From Cladobotryum mycophilum (Eukaryota > Ascomycota > Sordariomycetes > Hypocreales > Hypocreaceae): a stretch of DNA of 64,000 nucleotides. A program made the translations under genes and the position numbers. The notes under the pieces were generated by a model. The model worked only from the letters and a program-made list of their open reading frames with translations. It did not search any database and was not told where the DNA came from. Below, one piece after another: positions 45,393 to 57,100 of this stretch. The stretch is from contig CM071591.1 in the NCBI GenBank assembly GCA_036429605.1, positions 2,294,001-2,358,000 on the forward strand, given 5' to 3'. The stretch's first letter is position 1, and the number at the start of each line of letters is the position of its first letter.

Positions 45393-47935
45393 ATGCCTGC
45401 TCCTGTAGCTTCACCACAGACCCTCTACGACAAGGTGCTTTCGGCACACATTGTCGATGAGAAGCTCGATGGCACAGTTCTTCTTTACATTGGTTAGTTG
45501 TAGCTTCCGAGCCCAATTGGGAGGAGAACAGCCAAACTGACGGCCTGAGGGGTTAGACCGACACTTGGTCCACGAAGTCACATCACCAGTTCGTCTTCAA
45601 CCTTGATACCGCCTTCAATTCAATTACATGCTGACCGTTGCTGCTGCTCTAGCAAGCTTTCGAGGGTCTGAAAAACGCTGGTCGCCAGGTTCGCAGACCT
45701 GACTGCACTCTCGCCACAACCGATCACGTATGTCATTCCCCTCTTCAACACAACAATCCATCCTCTGTACCTTTGAAAAACCCTTGCTAACCACGACCCG
45801 ACTCTTAGAATGTCCCTACCACGTCTCGAAAAGGCATGAAAGACATTGCCACCTTCATCGAAGAGGACGATTCCCGTACACAATGCGTTACCCTCGAGGA
45901 AAACGTCAAGGACTTTGGCCTGACATACTTTGGCCTTGGTGACAAGCGTCAAGGTATCGTCCATGTCATTGGCCCCGAGCAGGGCTTCACTCTCCCTGGT
46001 ACCACCGTCGTCTGCGGTGACAGCCACACCTCCACACACGGTGCCTTTGGTTCCCTCGCCTTTGGTATCGGTACTAGTGAGGTCGAGCACGTCCTCGCTA
46101 CCCAGTGCTTGATCACAAAGCGCAGCAAGAACATGAGGATACAGGTCGATGGTGAGCTGGCACCCGGTGTCAGCTCCAAGGACGTTGTTCTCCATGCCAT
46201 TGGCAAGATCGGTACCGCTGGAGGTACTGGTGCTGTCATTGAGTTCTGCGGTTCCGTCATCCGCAGCCTCAGCATAGAAGCCCGCATGTCCATTTGCAAC
46301 ATGTCCATCGAGGGTGGTGCTCGCGCCGGTATGGTTGCCCCTGACGAGATCACCTTTGAGTACCTCAAGGGCCGTCCTCTGGCTCCCAAGTTTGGATCCG
46401 ACGAGTGGAACAGGGCTGTCGCCTACTGGAAGTCCCTTGCCTCTGACGAGGGTGCCAAATACGACATTGACATCTTTATTGACGGCAAGGACATCATCCC
46501 TACTGTCACCTGGGGTACTAGCCCCGAGGACGTTATCCCCATCAATGGCGTAGTACCTGACCCCGAGACCTTCGCCACCGAGGCCAAGAAGGCTGCTGGA
46601 CGACGAATGATTGAGTACATGGGCCTTGTCCCGGGAACACCGATGGAAGATATTGTCGTTGACAAGGTCTTCATCGGCTCCTGCACCAACTCGCGAATTG
46701 AGGATATGAGAGCTGCCGCTCATGTCGTCAAGGGCAAGAAGATTGCCGCCAACATCATGCGTGCCATGGTTGTCCCTGGCTCTGGTCTTGTTAAGAAGCA
46801 GGCTGAGGATGAGGGTATTGACCAGGTCTTTATTGATGCTGGTTTCGAGTGGAGAGAAGCCGGCTGCAGTATGTGTCTCGGCATGAACCCCGACATCCTG
46901 TCACCCAAGGAGCGTTGCGCCAGTACATCAAACCGAAACTTTGAGGGTCGTCAGGGTGCGGGTGGCCGAACCCATCTCATGTCCCCTGTCATGGCTGCCG
47001 CCGCCGCCATTGTCGGCAAGCTTGCTGATGTCCGCAAGCTGTCAGAATACACTGAGAGCCCTCACATTCACGCTAGCGTCTCCCCCAAACCACCCGCCGA
47101 AAAGGCCCACGTCGATGAGAGAGTCAGTGAGTCTGAGGAGCGGGAAATGATTGCCGACCAGCCCCAGGATAACCAGCCCCACACCAACACCTTGGTTACC
47201 AAGGGTGTATCTGGTGGTATGGTCAAGTTCCTGACACTCAAGGGTATCACCGCTCCCATGGACCTGGCTAATGTCGACACCGATGCCATTATTCCCAAGC
47301 AGTTTCTCAAGACCATCAAACGAACAGGCTTGGGTTCTGCCCTCTTCCACAACCTCCGCTTCAAGGCAGATGGGTCAGAGAACCCTGACTTCGTCCTGAA
47401 CAAGGATCCCTACCGTAGCTCAAAGATCCTGGTTTGCACTGGGGACAATTTTGGATGCGGTAGCTCGAGAGAGCACGCCCCCTGGGCCCTGCTTGACTTT
47501 GGCATCAAGGCTGTGATTGCACCTTCTTTCGCCGATATCTTCAACAACAACATGTTCAAGAACGGCATGCTGCCCATCAGGATTGCTGACAAGGCTCACA
47601 TTGACGCCATTGCCGCCGAGGCTCGTGCTGGCAAGGAGGTCGAGGTTGATCTGCCCAACCAGGTCATCAAGAACGCTGCTGGCGAGACCATCTGCTCCTT
47701 TGACGTGGAAGAGTTCCGAAAGCACTGCTTGGTCAACGGTCTGGATGACATTGGTCTGACCATGCAACTCGACGACAAGATCAACGAGTTTGAGAAGAAG
47801 AGGACACTGGAGACACCCTGGCTCGATGGCACTGCTTACCTGAAGCGTGGCAAGGATGGCAGACTTCTCGCCAAGGCGGTTCCGGTTCCCAAAACTAACC
47901 GCGGCGAGGTGAAGAAGGAACCTTTGGAGTGGTAA
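45393..47935 (+). CDS. LEU1: 3-isopropylmalate dehydratase
   Basis: Leucine biosynthesis enzyme isomerising 2-isopropylmalate to 3-isopropylmalate; single-chain fungal form combining the LeuC-like and LeuD-like domains of the aconitase superfamily. Four exons, 45393-45492, 45557-45588, 45653-45727, 45809-47935, give 777 residues (yeast Leu1 is 779). The [4Fe-4S] ligands are in place: Cys361 in GSCTNSRIED and Cys422/Cys425 in GCSMCLGMNPD. Substrate motifs include CGDSHTSTHGAFG and, in the swivel domain, DNFGCGSSREHAPWAL. The linker between the domains (about 470-515) is charged and disordered. A CCGG-NN-CCGG site in the promoter fits Leu3 control. The 367-codon open frame on the opposite strand is a shadow. 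Confidence 0.97.
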
Positions 47936-48189
47936 TGAACATAATGAATTATATTTTTCCCTTTCTCTTGTTACTATTTTGTCATACGGCGAAAAACGGA
48001 TATGATTGGTCTTGAAACTTTATTTAGCATCATGGACTGGGGGTATGTTACAGTCTTACCATATCGGCCAAGGGCCAGGAATGAAAAAAATTAAGCTGAG
48101 GAAGACAAAGCTCCTATAGTGTTTTTTTTTGACATAAAAATGATTTCGCCTGCTTTTCTATTGTAAAAGTGATAAATATCTAACGCGGC

Positions 48190-49304
48190 TCACTGATACT
48201 CTTTGAGAACTCCAACGTGTACTACAAACCCAGCCCCTGGACGGAGTGGCTCGGGTAGTCTCTCATCAGATATTCTCCAGACGCGAAAGTGTGTACTGAA
48301 CTCTGTGAGCCAAGATCTGAAAACGTCGTCGTTGCGAAGTTGCTGGGCGACAATGGCCAGGCAGGGCCGCTGCGTCTCGGAGTCGGCGAGCCTGAGCTTG
48401 CATATGTCCACGCAGGCCTGGACAAACGGCTGGACTAGAGCGTAGTTGAAGACGCAGTCGCATGCCACGACGGCGTCAAAGGAGGCGGCATCGGGTGTCC
48501 CGGTTAGAGACGCAGTGACTTGATCGGTCTCCCAGTCGAGGACCTGGAAGCGAATGTCTGCGGCGTGGTGTCCCGACTGATGAGCCGTCGTTTTACTCGT
48601 CGAGCCCTTTTTATTCGCTTTGGCTAGACGACGGGGTCCCGTAGCCGCGGGCTGGTTTTCTTCTAGATTCTGCTGGATGAACTTGTGGACGTAAGGCTGG
48701 TCCGTCAAAACGTATCGCGCAACCTTGGAGGCCAGGGCCAGGGCGTTTAGGGGCGAAATGCCACAGCCAAGCTCCAAGATGGAAGAATTCTGGTCTAATT
48801 TCCCCGTGCGGAAGAGGACGTTTTCAGAAGACGATATCCACTCTGCAAAGAGGGGGTTACTTTCCAGAGAACTAACGGCCATTAGAAAACACCTTTATGT
48901 TTGGTTTCTAGGGGATAGAAGACGGAAGATGGAAGATGAGACATGGATAGGGGATGGGGCAATGTGGTGAAAAAAGGGCACACGGTAAAAAGACCAACCT
49001 GCTCCAGTGGTACCGCCAGCACGCGTAGATGACAAAACACCCGGTGACTGATGAATCGTAAAGTCCTTGCCGGCAACAACAAGGTCAAGGGAGTTTGCCC
49101 TGGGGTCAATGAAACCCAAGTTCTGCGACGGGATGGGTTGAGAGTAGAGTAGAAACGTTTCTACCGAAAAACGACACAAAAGCCCCCTTGTTAACTCCAT
49201 ACATCCATTGACCTCACGGAGAGAAAGAAAAGAAAAGAGCAAACAAGAGAGAAAAAAAGAGAAAAAAGAAAGAGAAAAGAGAAAAAAGAGAGAAAAGAGA
49301 GAAA

Positions 49305-49385
<81 letters not shown>

Positions 49386-49493
49386 TGACCACATGATAGA
49401 AGAAAGGGGACAAGAACTAATGAAATAAATACCTTCTTCCGGGTCTTCAATCTCCGGCTCGAGTCGAGATATCAAGTCCTGGAGGCTCTCCAT
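48190..49493 (-). CDS. RKM5: Ribosomal protein lysine N-methyltransferase 5
   Basis: Class I SAM-dependent methyltransferase of the Rkm5 family, which methylates a lysine of large-subunit protein Rpl1 (uL1) in yeast. Exon 1 49493-49433 (MESLQDLISRLEPEIEDPEE), intron 272 bp, exon 2 49160-48999 (TFLLYSQPIPSQNLGFIDPR, then SPGVLSSTRAGGTTGA), intron 127 bp, exon 3 48871-48190. The SAM motif is SSILELGCGISPLNALAL, with VLTDQPYVHKFIQQNL after it and FDAVVACDCVFNYALV as motif II. Exon 3 begins VLWKVTP, but the frame then slips at the G5 run 48852-48856; one added base gives PLFAEWISSSENVLFRTG and a 301-residue protein of normal form. Starting at an ATG at 48882 would lose a third of the protein. The first intron carries a large CT microsatellite. 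Confidence 0.85.
49219..49384. repeat. Polypurine tract with (AG)34 inside RKM5 intron 1
   Basis: About 165 bp of almost pure purine on plus, ending in a perfect (AG)34 run at 49313-49380. In the RKM5 transcript it reads as (CU)n and fills more than half of the 272-nt first intron. Confidence 0.95.
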
Positions 49494-50244
49494 CTGCGGC
49501 AAGGCTGACAACAAAAATACAAATACACACAAACAAACAAACAAACAAAACCGTAAACGAAGAACAAATCACTTGTAATGAGATAACAAAATGACAAGCC
49601 GTTTAGACCCGCACAAGTCTCGTTTGGTGATTACGAGTTAGGGTAGAGTAGAGCAGAGCAGAGCAGTCCTGGAGTGGAAAGAATATGAGAGCTGATAATA
49701 TGACTCCCAAGTTTTAAGACCCGCTTTATACGACAGTGGGGGTGGGAAGTTGGCGATGCCGAGCGTTCCTTCTAGACTTGGCACAAGAGAAACACGACCA
49801 AAAAGGCAATAATTAGACCCGTAAAAGATGTCAGGCTTGTCAAGATTAAGCTTAGTTTCTCCCCAGAGAATGACGATTTTATGTTGCAGCAGCGTGTGGC
49901 ATTGGATTCGCATCTTCTTCATCTTCTCCTGGCTGGAGATGAACCTTTCGTAGCTTCAGCTCAAGACGGGACACTCACCACACATGGCCGCACCAAAACA
50001 AAACTATAGGCAAATTCATTTCAAGTCTGTTCTTTTCTCTTTCTTTCTTCTTTCTTTCTTTCTTTCTTTCGTTCTCGTGCCAGACGGGAGCTCGTTATAC
50101 CATACGTTATCCCAACAAAACAAACATCAAAGACCACACCAACTTGTAGAAAAAACACAAATACTGAGACATGCACGCTCTCGACGTGGAATGACAAAGC
50201 ATCTTCAAAGTACCAATCGCCCAGGGATATTCCATATGCCCACT
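49494..50244. other. Intergenic region RKM5 promoter / NCS1 3' end
   Basis: 751 bp between two minus-strand genes. It contains AGAGC pentamer units (49652-49668) and a TTTC repeat (50039-50073). No gene seen. Confidence 0.55.
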
Positions 50245-51236
50245 CTACACAAGCCCATCGTAGAGGGACAGCGCCGAAACAATCGTCTCGTCTCGTTTGC
50301 TTCCTTCCTTGAACTCTTCCATATCCAGACTTCCATTCTCATCCTTGTCCATCATGCGGAAGATCTTCTTGACGCGCTTCTCAGGGGTATCTTCGTCTTC
50401 TGGGAGTTTGACCATGGAGCCAACCTGACGGGTGGTTAGCGCAGTAAGAACCAGTTGAAATACAAATACTTACCATCTTGTAGATGGCCTCGACAATTTG
50501 AAGCATCTCGTCGTAACTAATCTTGCCGTCGCCGTCAATGTCGTACAGCTGGAACGCCCAGTCCAGCTTGTCCTCCATCTTGCCTCGGCTAGTAACACTC
50601 AAAGCGCAGATGAACTCCTTAAAATCAATGCTTCCAGATTTATCGCTATCGAAAACGTTGAACACATAATCGGCAAACGAACTCGGATCACCGAACGGGA
50701 AAAATTGTCGGTAGATCTTTTGGAATTCTTCCTTGGAAAGCATGCCTGAGGGGCAGTCCTTCAAGAAACCTGGCAGGGTCAGATGCGATGCGACAAAAAA
50801 AACCCCCCCAAAAAACCAAACTATTGATGGCAAGGAGGGGTTGGGTGAGACAGGCAAGGGTGTTTGGCAATGCGTGCAGAGGGGATAGAGGATGGCGCTC
50901 ACCCTTGTACCATTGCTGCAGCTCCTTCTTATCGAAGTGAGTCGACTTTTGGAGCTCAGCGAGCTGCTCTTGAGAGAGTTTTGACTGTCTGCGAGCGAAA
51001 GAAAAAGGTCAGCCTCGAGATGCCTCGGTTCATATGATGAGGATTCGCCAGGTAGAATGACGTCGCTTTGGTCGCGAGCAAAGCATGGACTTCAAATCAG
51101 GTAATCAGATTTGACGCCATGCCCCCCGTGTGAACAGCTTCCATTGGCTATCATACCCCAGCAGGCATATCTGATATCGGCTGATGCGAAAAGGGAGCGG
51201 GAAAAAGCATCTCGGCTGAACTCACGATTTACCCAT
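50245..51236 (-). CDS. NCS1: Neuronal calcium sensor 1 (frequenin) homologue
   Basis: Myristoylated EF-hand calcium sensor; in yeasts it activates the phosphatidylinositol 4-kinase Pik1 and shapes calcium tolerance. Four exons, 51236-51226 (only 11 coding bases), 50988-50903, 50769-50474, 50424-50245, give exactly 190 residues, the conserved NCS-1 length. The N-terminus MGKSQSK is the N-myristoylation signal. Family landmarks: ELQQWYKGFLKDCPSG, FQKIYRQFFPFGDPSSFA, ICALSVTSRGKMEDKL and the C-terminus ALSLYDGLV. EF-hand 1 is degenerate (DCPSG), and three loops look calcium-competent (DSDKSGSIDFKE, DIDGDGKISYDE, DKDENGSLDMEE). Calcineurin B was considered and ruled out by length and sequence. 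Splice sites are canonical. Confidence 0.96.
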
Positions 51237-53055
51237 GTTGACAAGTGGAGGTGTAGAGAATAATTTCGAATCGGTATACTAAGCGGAAAGAAGTCGAGGA
51301 GGAGGAGGGTGGTGGTGGATGCGTGATGGGTGGCGCGGTCGCCGTGGGGGAAAATGCGTCGCGGGGGAGGAGGAGAGGATATCAAAGCTGAATCAATGTC
51401 GCGCAACTGATGATCGTGTGCCTTGCACTGCTCGGCGATTTGCGTTTGTACGGTCAAGGACTAAACAAAGTTTTCCTTGTCGCGAACCGTAATCGTAGTC
51501 CTGGATGGCGTCGTCGTTCGGGTCCAAGAGGCCTCTGGGGGGGCTGAGCACCGCAAGGTTGACCCTTATGGGAGTTCCAACTGTAGCCAAAGGGCAAACA
51601 AAAAACGATCTCGTTCGGTATCTTGGGGCGGGGAGGGGTCCCTCCGATAAAAAGCGTAGTCGGAAGCAGAATGCCCCAAAAAAAGGATATTAAAATCAAT
51701 GCGATGGGTTCAGGTATCGTATGGAGCGAGTCTGTGGAAAATGAGCGGCCATGTGCTCAGTCGTTTGGAAACGAGGGCGAGGGGATGTTGGGGCCAGAGG
51801 GGGTGTGGTGGTGTGTGTGAAGATGGAAATGTTGGACGGAGGGACGAATGGATGGATAAGGACAGGATGGGACAGGATGGAATGGAGAACCTTGGAAGGC
51901 CGAAACGAGGAAAACAATGGGGGAAACCCATTTCGAGGGGAGAAGGAGCGACACGGAACGGAGAGGGGCCGCTACTCACTGTGGTTTGAGAGCCGCATCG
52001 CAATCGCACGCACGGCCCAGCGATTAATTCTACTGCCTGAAGGGCCTGTAGCGCCGCGGAGACGCTACAAGCTGGAACCCTTCAGCGCTGTTGTGCCCCC
52101 CAAAGTTGAGGTCCATACCTTACCAATTTCTACTAGGGGAGATAGGTAGCGTTTGTCAGCACCCAACAACGACAACGCCTACGGGGTACTGTCGGGCCTA
52201 TACCACAGTGGAGGTTCGGGCTGTTACAGCAGCACAACCCGCACCCCTGTGGACATACATGGATGCATGGGACGGGAGATTTCCCTCAAAAAGGTCCATC
52301 TACGGGATGCGAACAACAGGATAAATCCCGATGAAGAACCAGGGGGGGAGGGTTTCAAACAAATGACAAGGGGACCGAATCGCTTCCGCACGAAACTTGA
52401 AACGTAGCTCGCATATGTATGCTCATGCACGACGATACAAGACGTCGGGTACATACTACGACCAAAATAAAAACCAACCTTTGGTGCTCAAGGTTCTTGG
52501 GGAGAACAAAATGGGCAGGCAACGCAACATTGCAGGGTTACCATGTGACACACCACCACGATCTCGTCTCAGTTTTGTGCGCCAATCTATCATCACCTGA
52601 CTGTTGTAGAACGTAGCATTCTGGTCTTAGCTATTGCTTGTTTGTGTCCTCTTTTCCTTCTCGAATGTCTGAGATGTTTATGAGATCTCAGTTATTGTGA
52701 GAGAAGACTCCATCTAGTCTCATCCTCCACTATGGAGTACAGGCGTCTACCTATATGACACATCCTAACCCTTCTACCCATAGCAGGACAGTGGTTCTCT
52801 ATAGCACCAGACCTCAAATGATGGACAAAAAAAGTACATAGTATGGGCACTAGGAAAAGCACAAGCCGCGCCCAACCATTCAACCACCCAGCCCCAGACA
52901 TAGCTATTCACAGCTATTCACAAAGTCCTCATTCACCATTATCACAACATCTCTCCCAAAACAGGGAAATAAAAATCCAAGAAAAATATCCCCACATCCC
53001 CTCTCCAAAGGTGAGTTTCATAGACATAGCAGTTAGCAAAAAGAGTGGGGCAAAA
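51237..53055. other. Intergenic region NCS1 promoter to tRNA-Pro
   Basis: 1.8 kb. Open frames around 51700-52150 read G-rich, low-complexity sequence in overlapping frames on both strands and are not accepted. No repeat family or RNA gene recognised apart from the tRNA at its end. Confidence 0.5.
53038..53055 (-). terminator. RNA polymerase III terminator of tRNA-Pro
   Basis: On the minus strand the mature 3' end is followed by TTTT (53055-53052) and then a run of five T (53042-53038). Confidence 0.6.
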
Positions 53056-53169
53056 GGGACTAGCCGGGATTTGAACCCGGGGCCTCTCACAAAGGATAGT
53101 TGTAACTAACCGGGGCTAACCGACGTAGCTGAACCCGAAGCGAAAATCATACCACTAGACCACTAGTCC
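53056..53169 (-). tRNA. tRNA-Pro (CGG) with 42-nt intron
   Basis: Minus-strand tRNA: acceptor stem GGACTAG/CTAGTCC; A box TGGTCTAGTGGT; B box GGTTCAAATCC; anticodon stem TTCGC/GTGAG with loop TTCGGGT, anticodon CGG at plus positions 53137-53135. The intron (53133-53092, 42 nt) lies at the canonical position after base 37. Exons of 36 + 36 nt give 72 nt. It decodes CCG proline codons. Confidence 0.93.
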
Positions 53170-54152
53170 AATGACGTCATTGCCTGTTTGGCGGTTCTTG
53201 TCCGGTTAAATTATATATAGGTTTGATTGAGATGGCGACAGAGGTGTTTCTGGCAAGTTTGGACAACAGCGGGCTTGCTACGTATGTTTAAGGGACTTGA
53301 GTATATATTTAGAAGCTGTTTTCTATCTTGGGATATATAAATGGGGCCAGGTACAAGTTGATATGAGTCGTGGTTGAGATTTGCCGGGTCTGAGAACAAG
53401 ATGGCCAGCGAAAGCTCAGGAGTCGACAATGTTGAGTCTTGACAACTACGGTACTCAAATGTGAGAAAGACTACATGCCGCTCCGTAGATGTCGTTTCTA
53501 TGGATTGCTACAAATTCCTCTTGTTACTCTTTGTCCCCCAGATTCCTCTTATTACTAGATATTCCTTTTGTTCCTATTTATTCACCCCATTCCTCTTATT
53601 ACTCTCAATTTCTATCCTCTCCCTTTGTTTCATCCTCTATACTGGCCATGTTATCCCCCCACACGGCACCGTATACAAGATCCAGCATAACATCACGCAT
53701 GACAAGATCAAGTCCAAGTTCAGGAAGAAGCGAGCCCGCGCAACAATTGCACATAGACCTGTAGCAGCTTCCCAATGATATAATACGCCATTATACAAGG
53801 TAGCCCTGACACCGTGAAGGAATCCTCAATCGGGTTGGGAGCAATTTTGTCCAATACAACTTCGGCGCTCAAGGTATCACAGTGTCCAAGACTATCACAG
53901 AATGACGAGAGCATCAAGGGCTAGGAGGGTGGTTCACGCATTACTTGAGCTCCATCCCAGCTGGTATTTCATGTCCTCATACTCCAAACCTTGTGTTAAT
54001 GCCTATTCACAAGCGTTTGAATCTCTTCTAGAAAAATAACCTTTATTCATGCCATGTTCATATCTCCGTACCTATATCTCCCCTGACTCCTTATATCCTC
54101 TATATGTCATCTATACACGATCAATGTACTATTACCACCCATCATATGTCCA
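53170..54152. other. Intergenic region tRNA-Pro to ABC transporter 3' end
   Basis: 983 bp, AT-rich with short T/C-rich stretches (53515-53640). No gene seen; small open frames here overlap and lack coding character. Confidence 0.55.
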
Positions 54153-57100
54153 TTATTCATCGTCTTCCCCGCTCACCTCGTCTTCTAGAAGATCTTGCAG
54201 CTCTTCCAACTCTCCACTGTGATATACCATGTCGTAAAACTGCCCTTTAGCTTCATACAAACTTCGAGGCGAGCCGTATCTAACAACATTGTTAGCCCAG
54301 TCAAGGCAAGAAATGAAAAAGAAAATTGAAAAAAAGGGGGAGACTCACTCAACAACTTTGCCCGCGCTCATAACAACGATGCTGTCGTAATCGATAATTG
54401 TCCGCAACCGATGTGCAATCGTCACTAGGGTTCTGTCCCCGCCTTCAGCCTCAAGATCAGTTCGAAGAACCTGCTGAATGCCCTTGTCCGTCTCATAATC
54501 CATGCTTGCCGTCGCTTCGTCCAAAAGCATGAGCTTGCTCTGACGAATGAGCGCGCGGCACAGTGACAAGACTTGGCGTTGACCGTGTGAAAAGTTCTCT
54601 CCGCGGGCGTCCACTTCTGTTGACAGGGAGATGCCTTGGGAATGACCACGCTCGTCGTCCTCCACAATCGTTTCATCGGATGAGGAGTCACCAGAGAAGG
54701 ATGCAATGCCTTTACAGTTTTCGAGCGCCTTTTCGAGGGTAATTTCGGAAACTTGACCGGTAGGATCAAGATTGGACTCGACTGTTCCGTTGAACAGAAC
54801 CGCTTCTTGAGGGATAATGGTGAGACTCTCACGAAGTCTACGTCGAGGAATCTTCGTAATGTCGATGCCATCATAAAGAATTTCACCAGAAACAATGTGC
54901 GTAAATCGAAGAAGTGAGAGGACAAGCTGCTTCTGTTAGAACAACCACGATGAGATGTCTTCTAAGACTTACTGTGCTCTTTCCGGATCCTGTTCTTCCA
55001 ACGACGGCAACCCGCTCCCCAGCTTTAAACTTCAAGTTGATATCTGTGAGAATGTTTGGACCATCCGGATCGTATCGAATGGTGACATTTCGGAATTCAA
55101 TCTCTCCGGTGCTAGGCCAGTTCTTGGGAATAACATGAGTATCGTCATCTGCATATTCACCCTCGTCGGGGTACGGCTTGTCGTCCTTTTCCTCAGGCTC
55201 GAGCTTGACGTATTCCTTGACTCTGTGAAACTACTAATTGTTAGCACGCAGTTCATCACATTGGATATGGGCAGCTTACGCTTTGCATCTCAACTTCAAG
55301 ATCATTCATGGCTCGCACCAACATGAGAATAGTCTGACTTAGTCCATTGGCGTTTTGCAATGAGAAACCGACAAGGCCGGCGCCAACCAGGCCAACTTTA
55401 GAGAGAGCAATGATGCCGGCCAAGAGAGCTACGAGGGCAGTGGCAAAATCAACTCTGACAGCCACCCATCGATTGCAGTTAAAGTTTGCTTCGGCTGATG
55501 CGGACCACACACGAAGCTTGGCAGCCAGCTCTTGACCAAAGACGTCGCTCATCCCTGACCTTGCTCGAATGATGGGCAATCCGGCCAAAGTATCGGCAAA
55601 CTGTGAGAATACCGGCGACTGGGCGGAAGAGGTGAGTCGCTTGATGATGACGGCAGTTCGCGTGTACATTTCGCCAACAACAATACCAAAGATGCACGTC
55701 GCAATGGCGGGTAGCATAAAGATGGGCATGATTGTGCTCACGGCAGCAATGCGGAAGAACAACATCATGACGGCGTCAAGGGTCATGCGAAGCATGGGGC
55801 TCAACATTCCATCGATGGATGCCATGTCACCAGAGAATCTGTTGGTGATGCGACCGATTGGGATCGTCTTGAACCACGAGAGGGAAACTCCCAGGATGGC
55901 ACGAATAAAGTCGTTGTGGAGTTTTCGGGCGGCGCGCCATGCACCCCATTCAAAGGTGATGATGATTAAACCAAAGGACGTGAGCTCCAAGAAGGTGAAT
56001 GCCGCATAGATGCCCAAATAGTAAGCAATATCAACATGAGCTTGGTTGTTATAGGCTTCCACCCAGATTGACATCCAGTAACTTGAAGCAAAGAAAAAGA
56101 TGTTTGACAAGAGAAGACCAAGAAGGCAAGTAGCAACGAAAACCGGGTGTCCAAAATATCCCATGTATTGTAAAGATGTCAAACGGCCGACCCCGCCAGA
56201 CGCCCTCATTTCTTGGTTCACAATGTCCTTGGCAGACACCTCATTTGTGACTTTGGTAGCCTCGTTCAACGCATCGCCATTCGACTGTAGTTCCGGTTCC
56301 GGTGGAGTGTCAGAGTCGGTGTCAGAGTCAGAGTCAATCTCGTCATCGTCATCGCCGCCAAGAATCTCGGCAATGGTAATGGGTTGACGAACAACACCAA
56401 TATTGGGCTCAGCACTCTGTACCCTGCCTTTGTCGAGAAGGATGGCCAAATCAGCCTGTGAAGAGATCCAAGGAACCTGGGTAACCAAAACAACGGTTCT
56501 ACCCTTGAGGAGATCGCTACAAAAGCAGTGTTTCCACACTCCAGCCGAGGTTTTCGCATCAAGGGCGGAAAAGATGTCATCGAGCAACAAGAGAGAAGAT
56601 TTGGAGTATAGAGCCCTCGCCAGTGCGACTCGCGCCTTTTGTCCCCCAGACAGAGAAGTGCCATTCTCACCAACCATGGTCAAGTCGCCCTCGGGAAGCT
56701 CCCTCAGATCTACAGGGAGGCAACAGGCTTCGATAACACGGTCGTAGCGAGCCTTTTCCATGGGACTCTGGAAGAGAATATTGGCTTGAATTGTGTCGTT
56801 TTGAAGCCATGCCGATTGTGATGCAAAGGCAATGTCTTCCGGTGCTGTCACTTTGCCCCCTTCTAGATGAGTTTCTCCCAAGATTGCCAGCAGCAAAGTA
56901 GACTTGCCGCTTCCACTCTGTCCCGTGATGACATTGAGACCACCCCCGACGAAATCGAGAGAGAGATCCTCAAGACGGAAAGTAGCCCTTTTGTTTCGAC
57001 GGAACGACGCATTCTCGATTCTCAGGGGTCCGACGGGGTAACGCAGAAGTGGCATGGTGCTCTCAAAATACTTGTCCAGCCGGCTGAAAGCCACAGTTGC

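Noticed and set aside
45620..46723. 367-codon open frame on minus across LEU1
   Set aside because: Antisense shadow of LEU1 exon 4 with the same kind of biased composition.
48190..48882. Short RKM5 model starting at the ATG at 48882
   Set aside because: It would drop the conserved N-terminal part that two upstream exons clearly encode.
49208..49396. 62-codon Arg/Glu open frame
   Set aside because: Translation of the (AG)n microsatellite within an intron.
50245..51236. Calcineurin regulatory subunit B
   Set aside because: Length of 190, the FFPFGDP and ALSLYDGLV segments and three active EF-hands identify NCS-1 instead.
51739..52149. Overlapping plus and minus open frames upstream of NCS1
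   Set aside because: Several frames open at once in G-rich DNA without stops; no domain and no splice logic.
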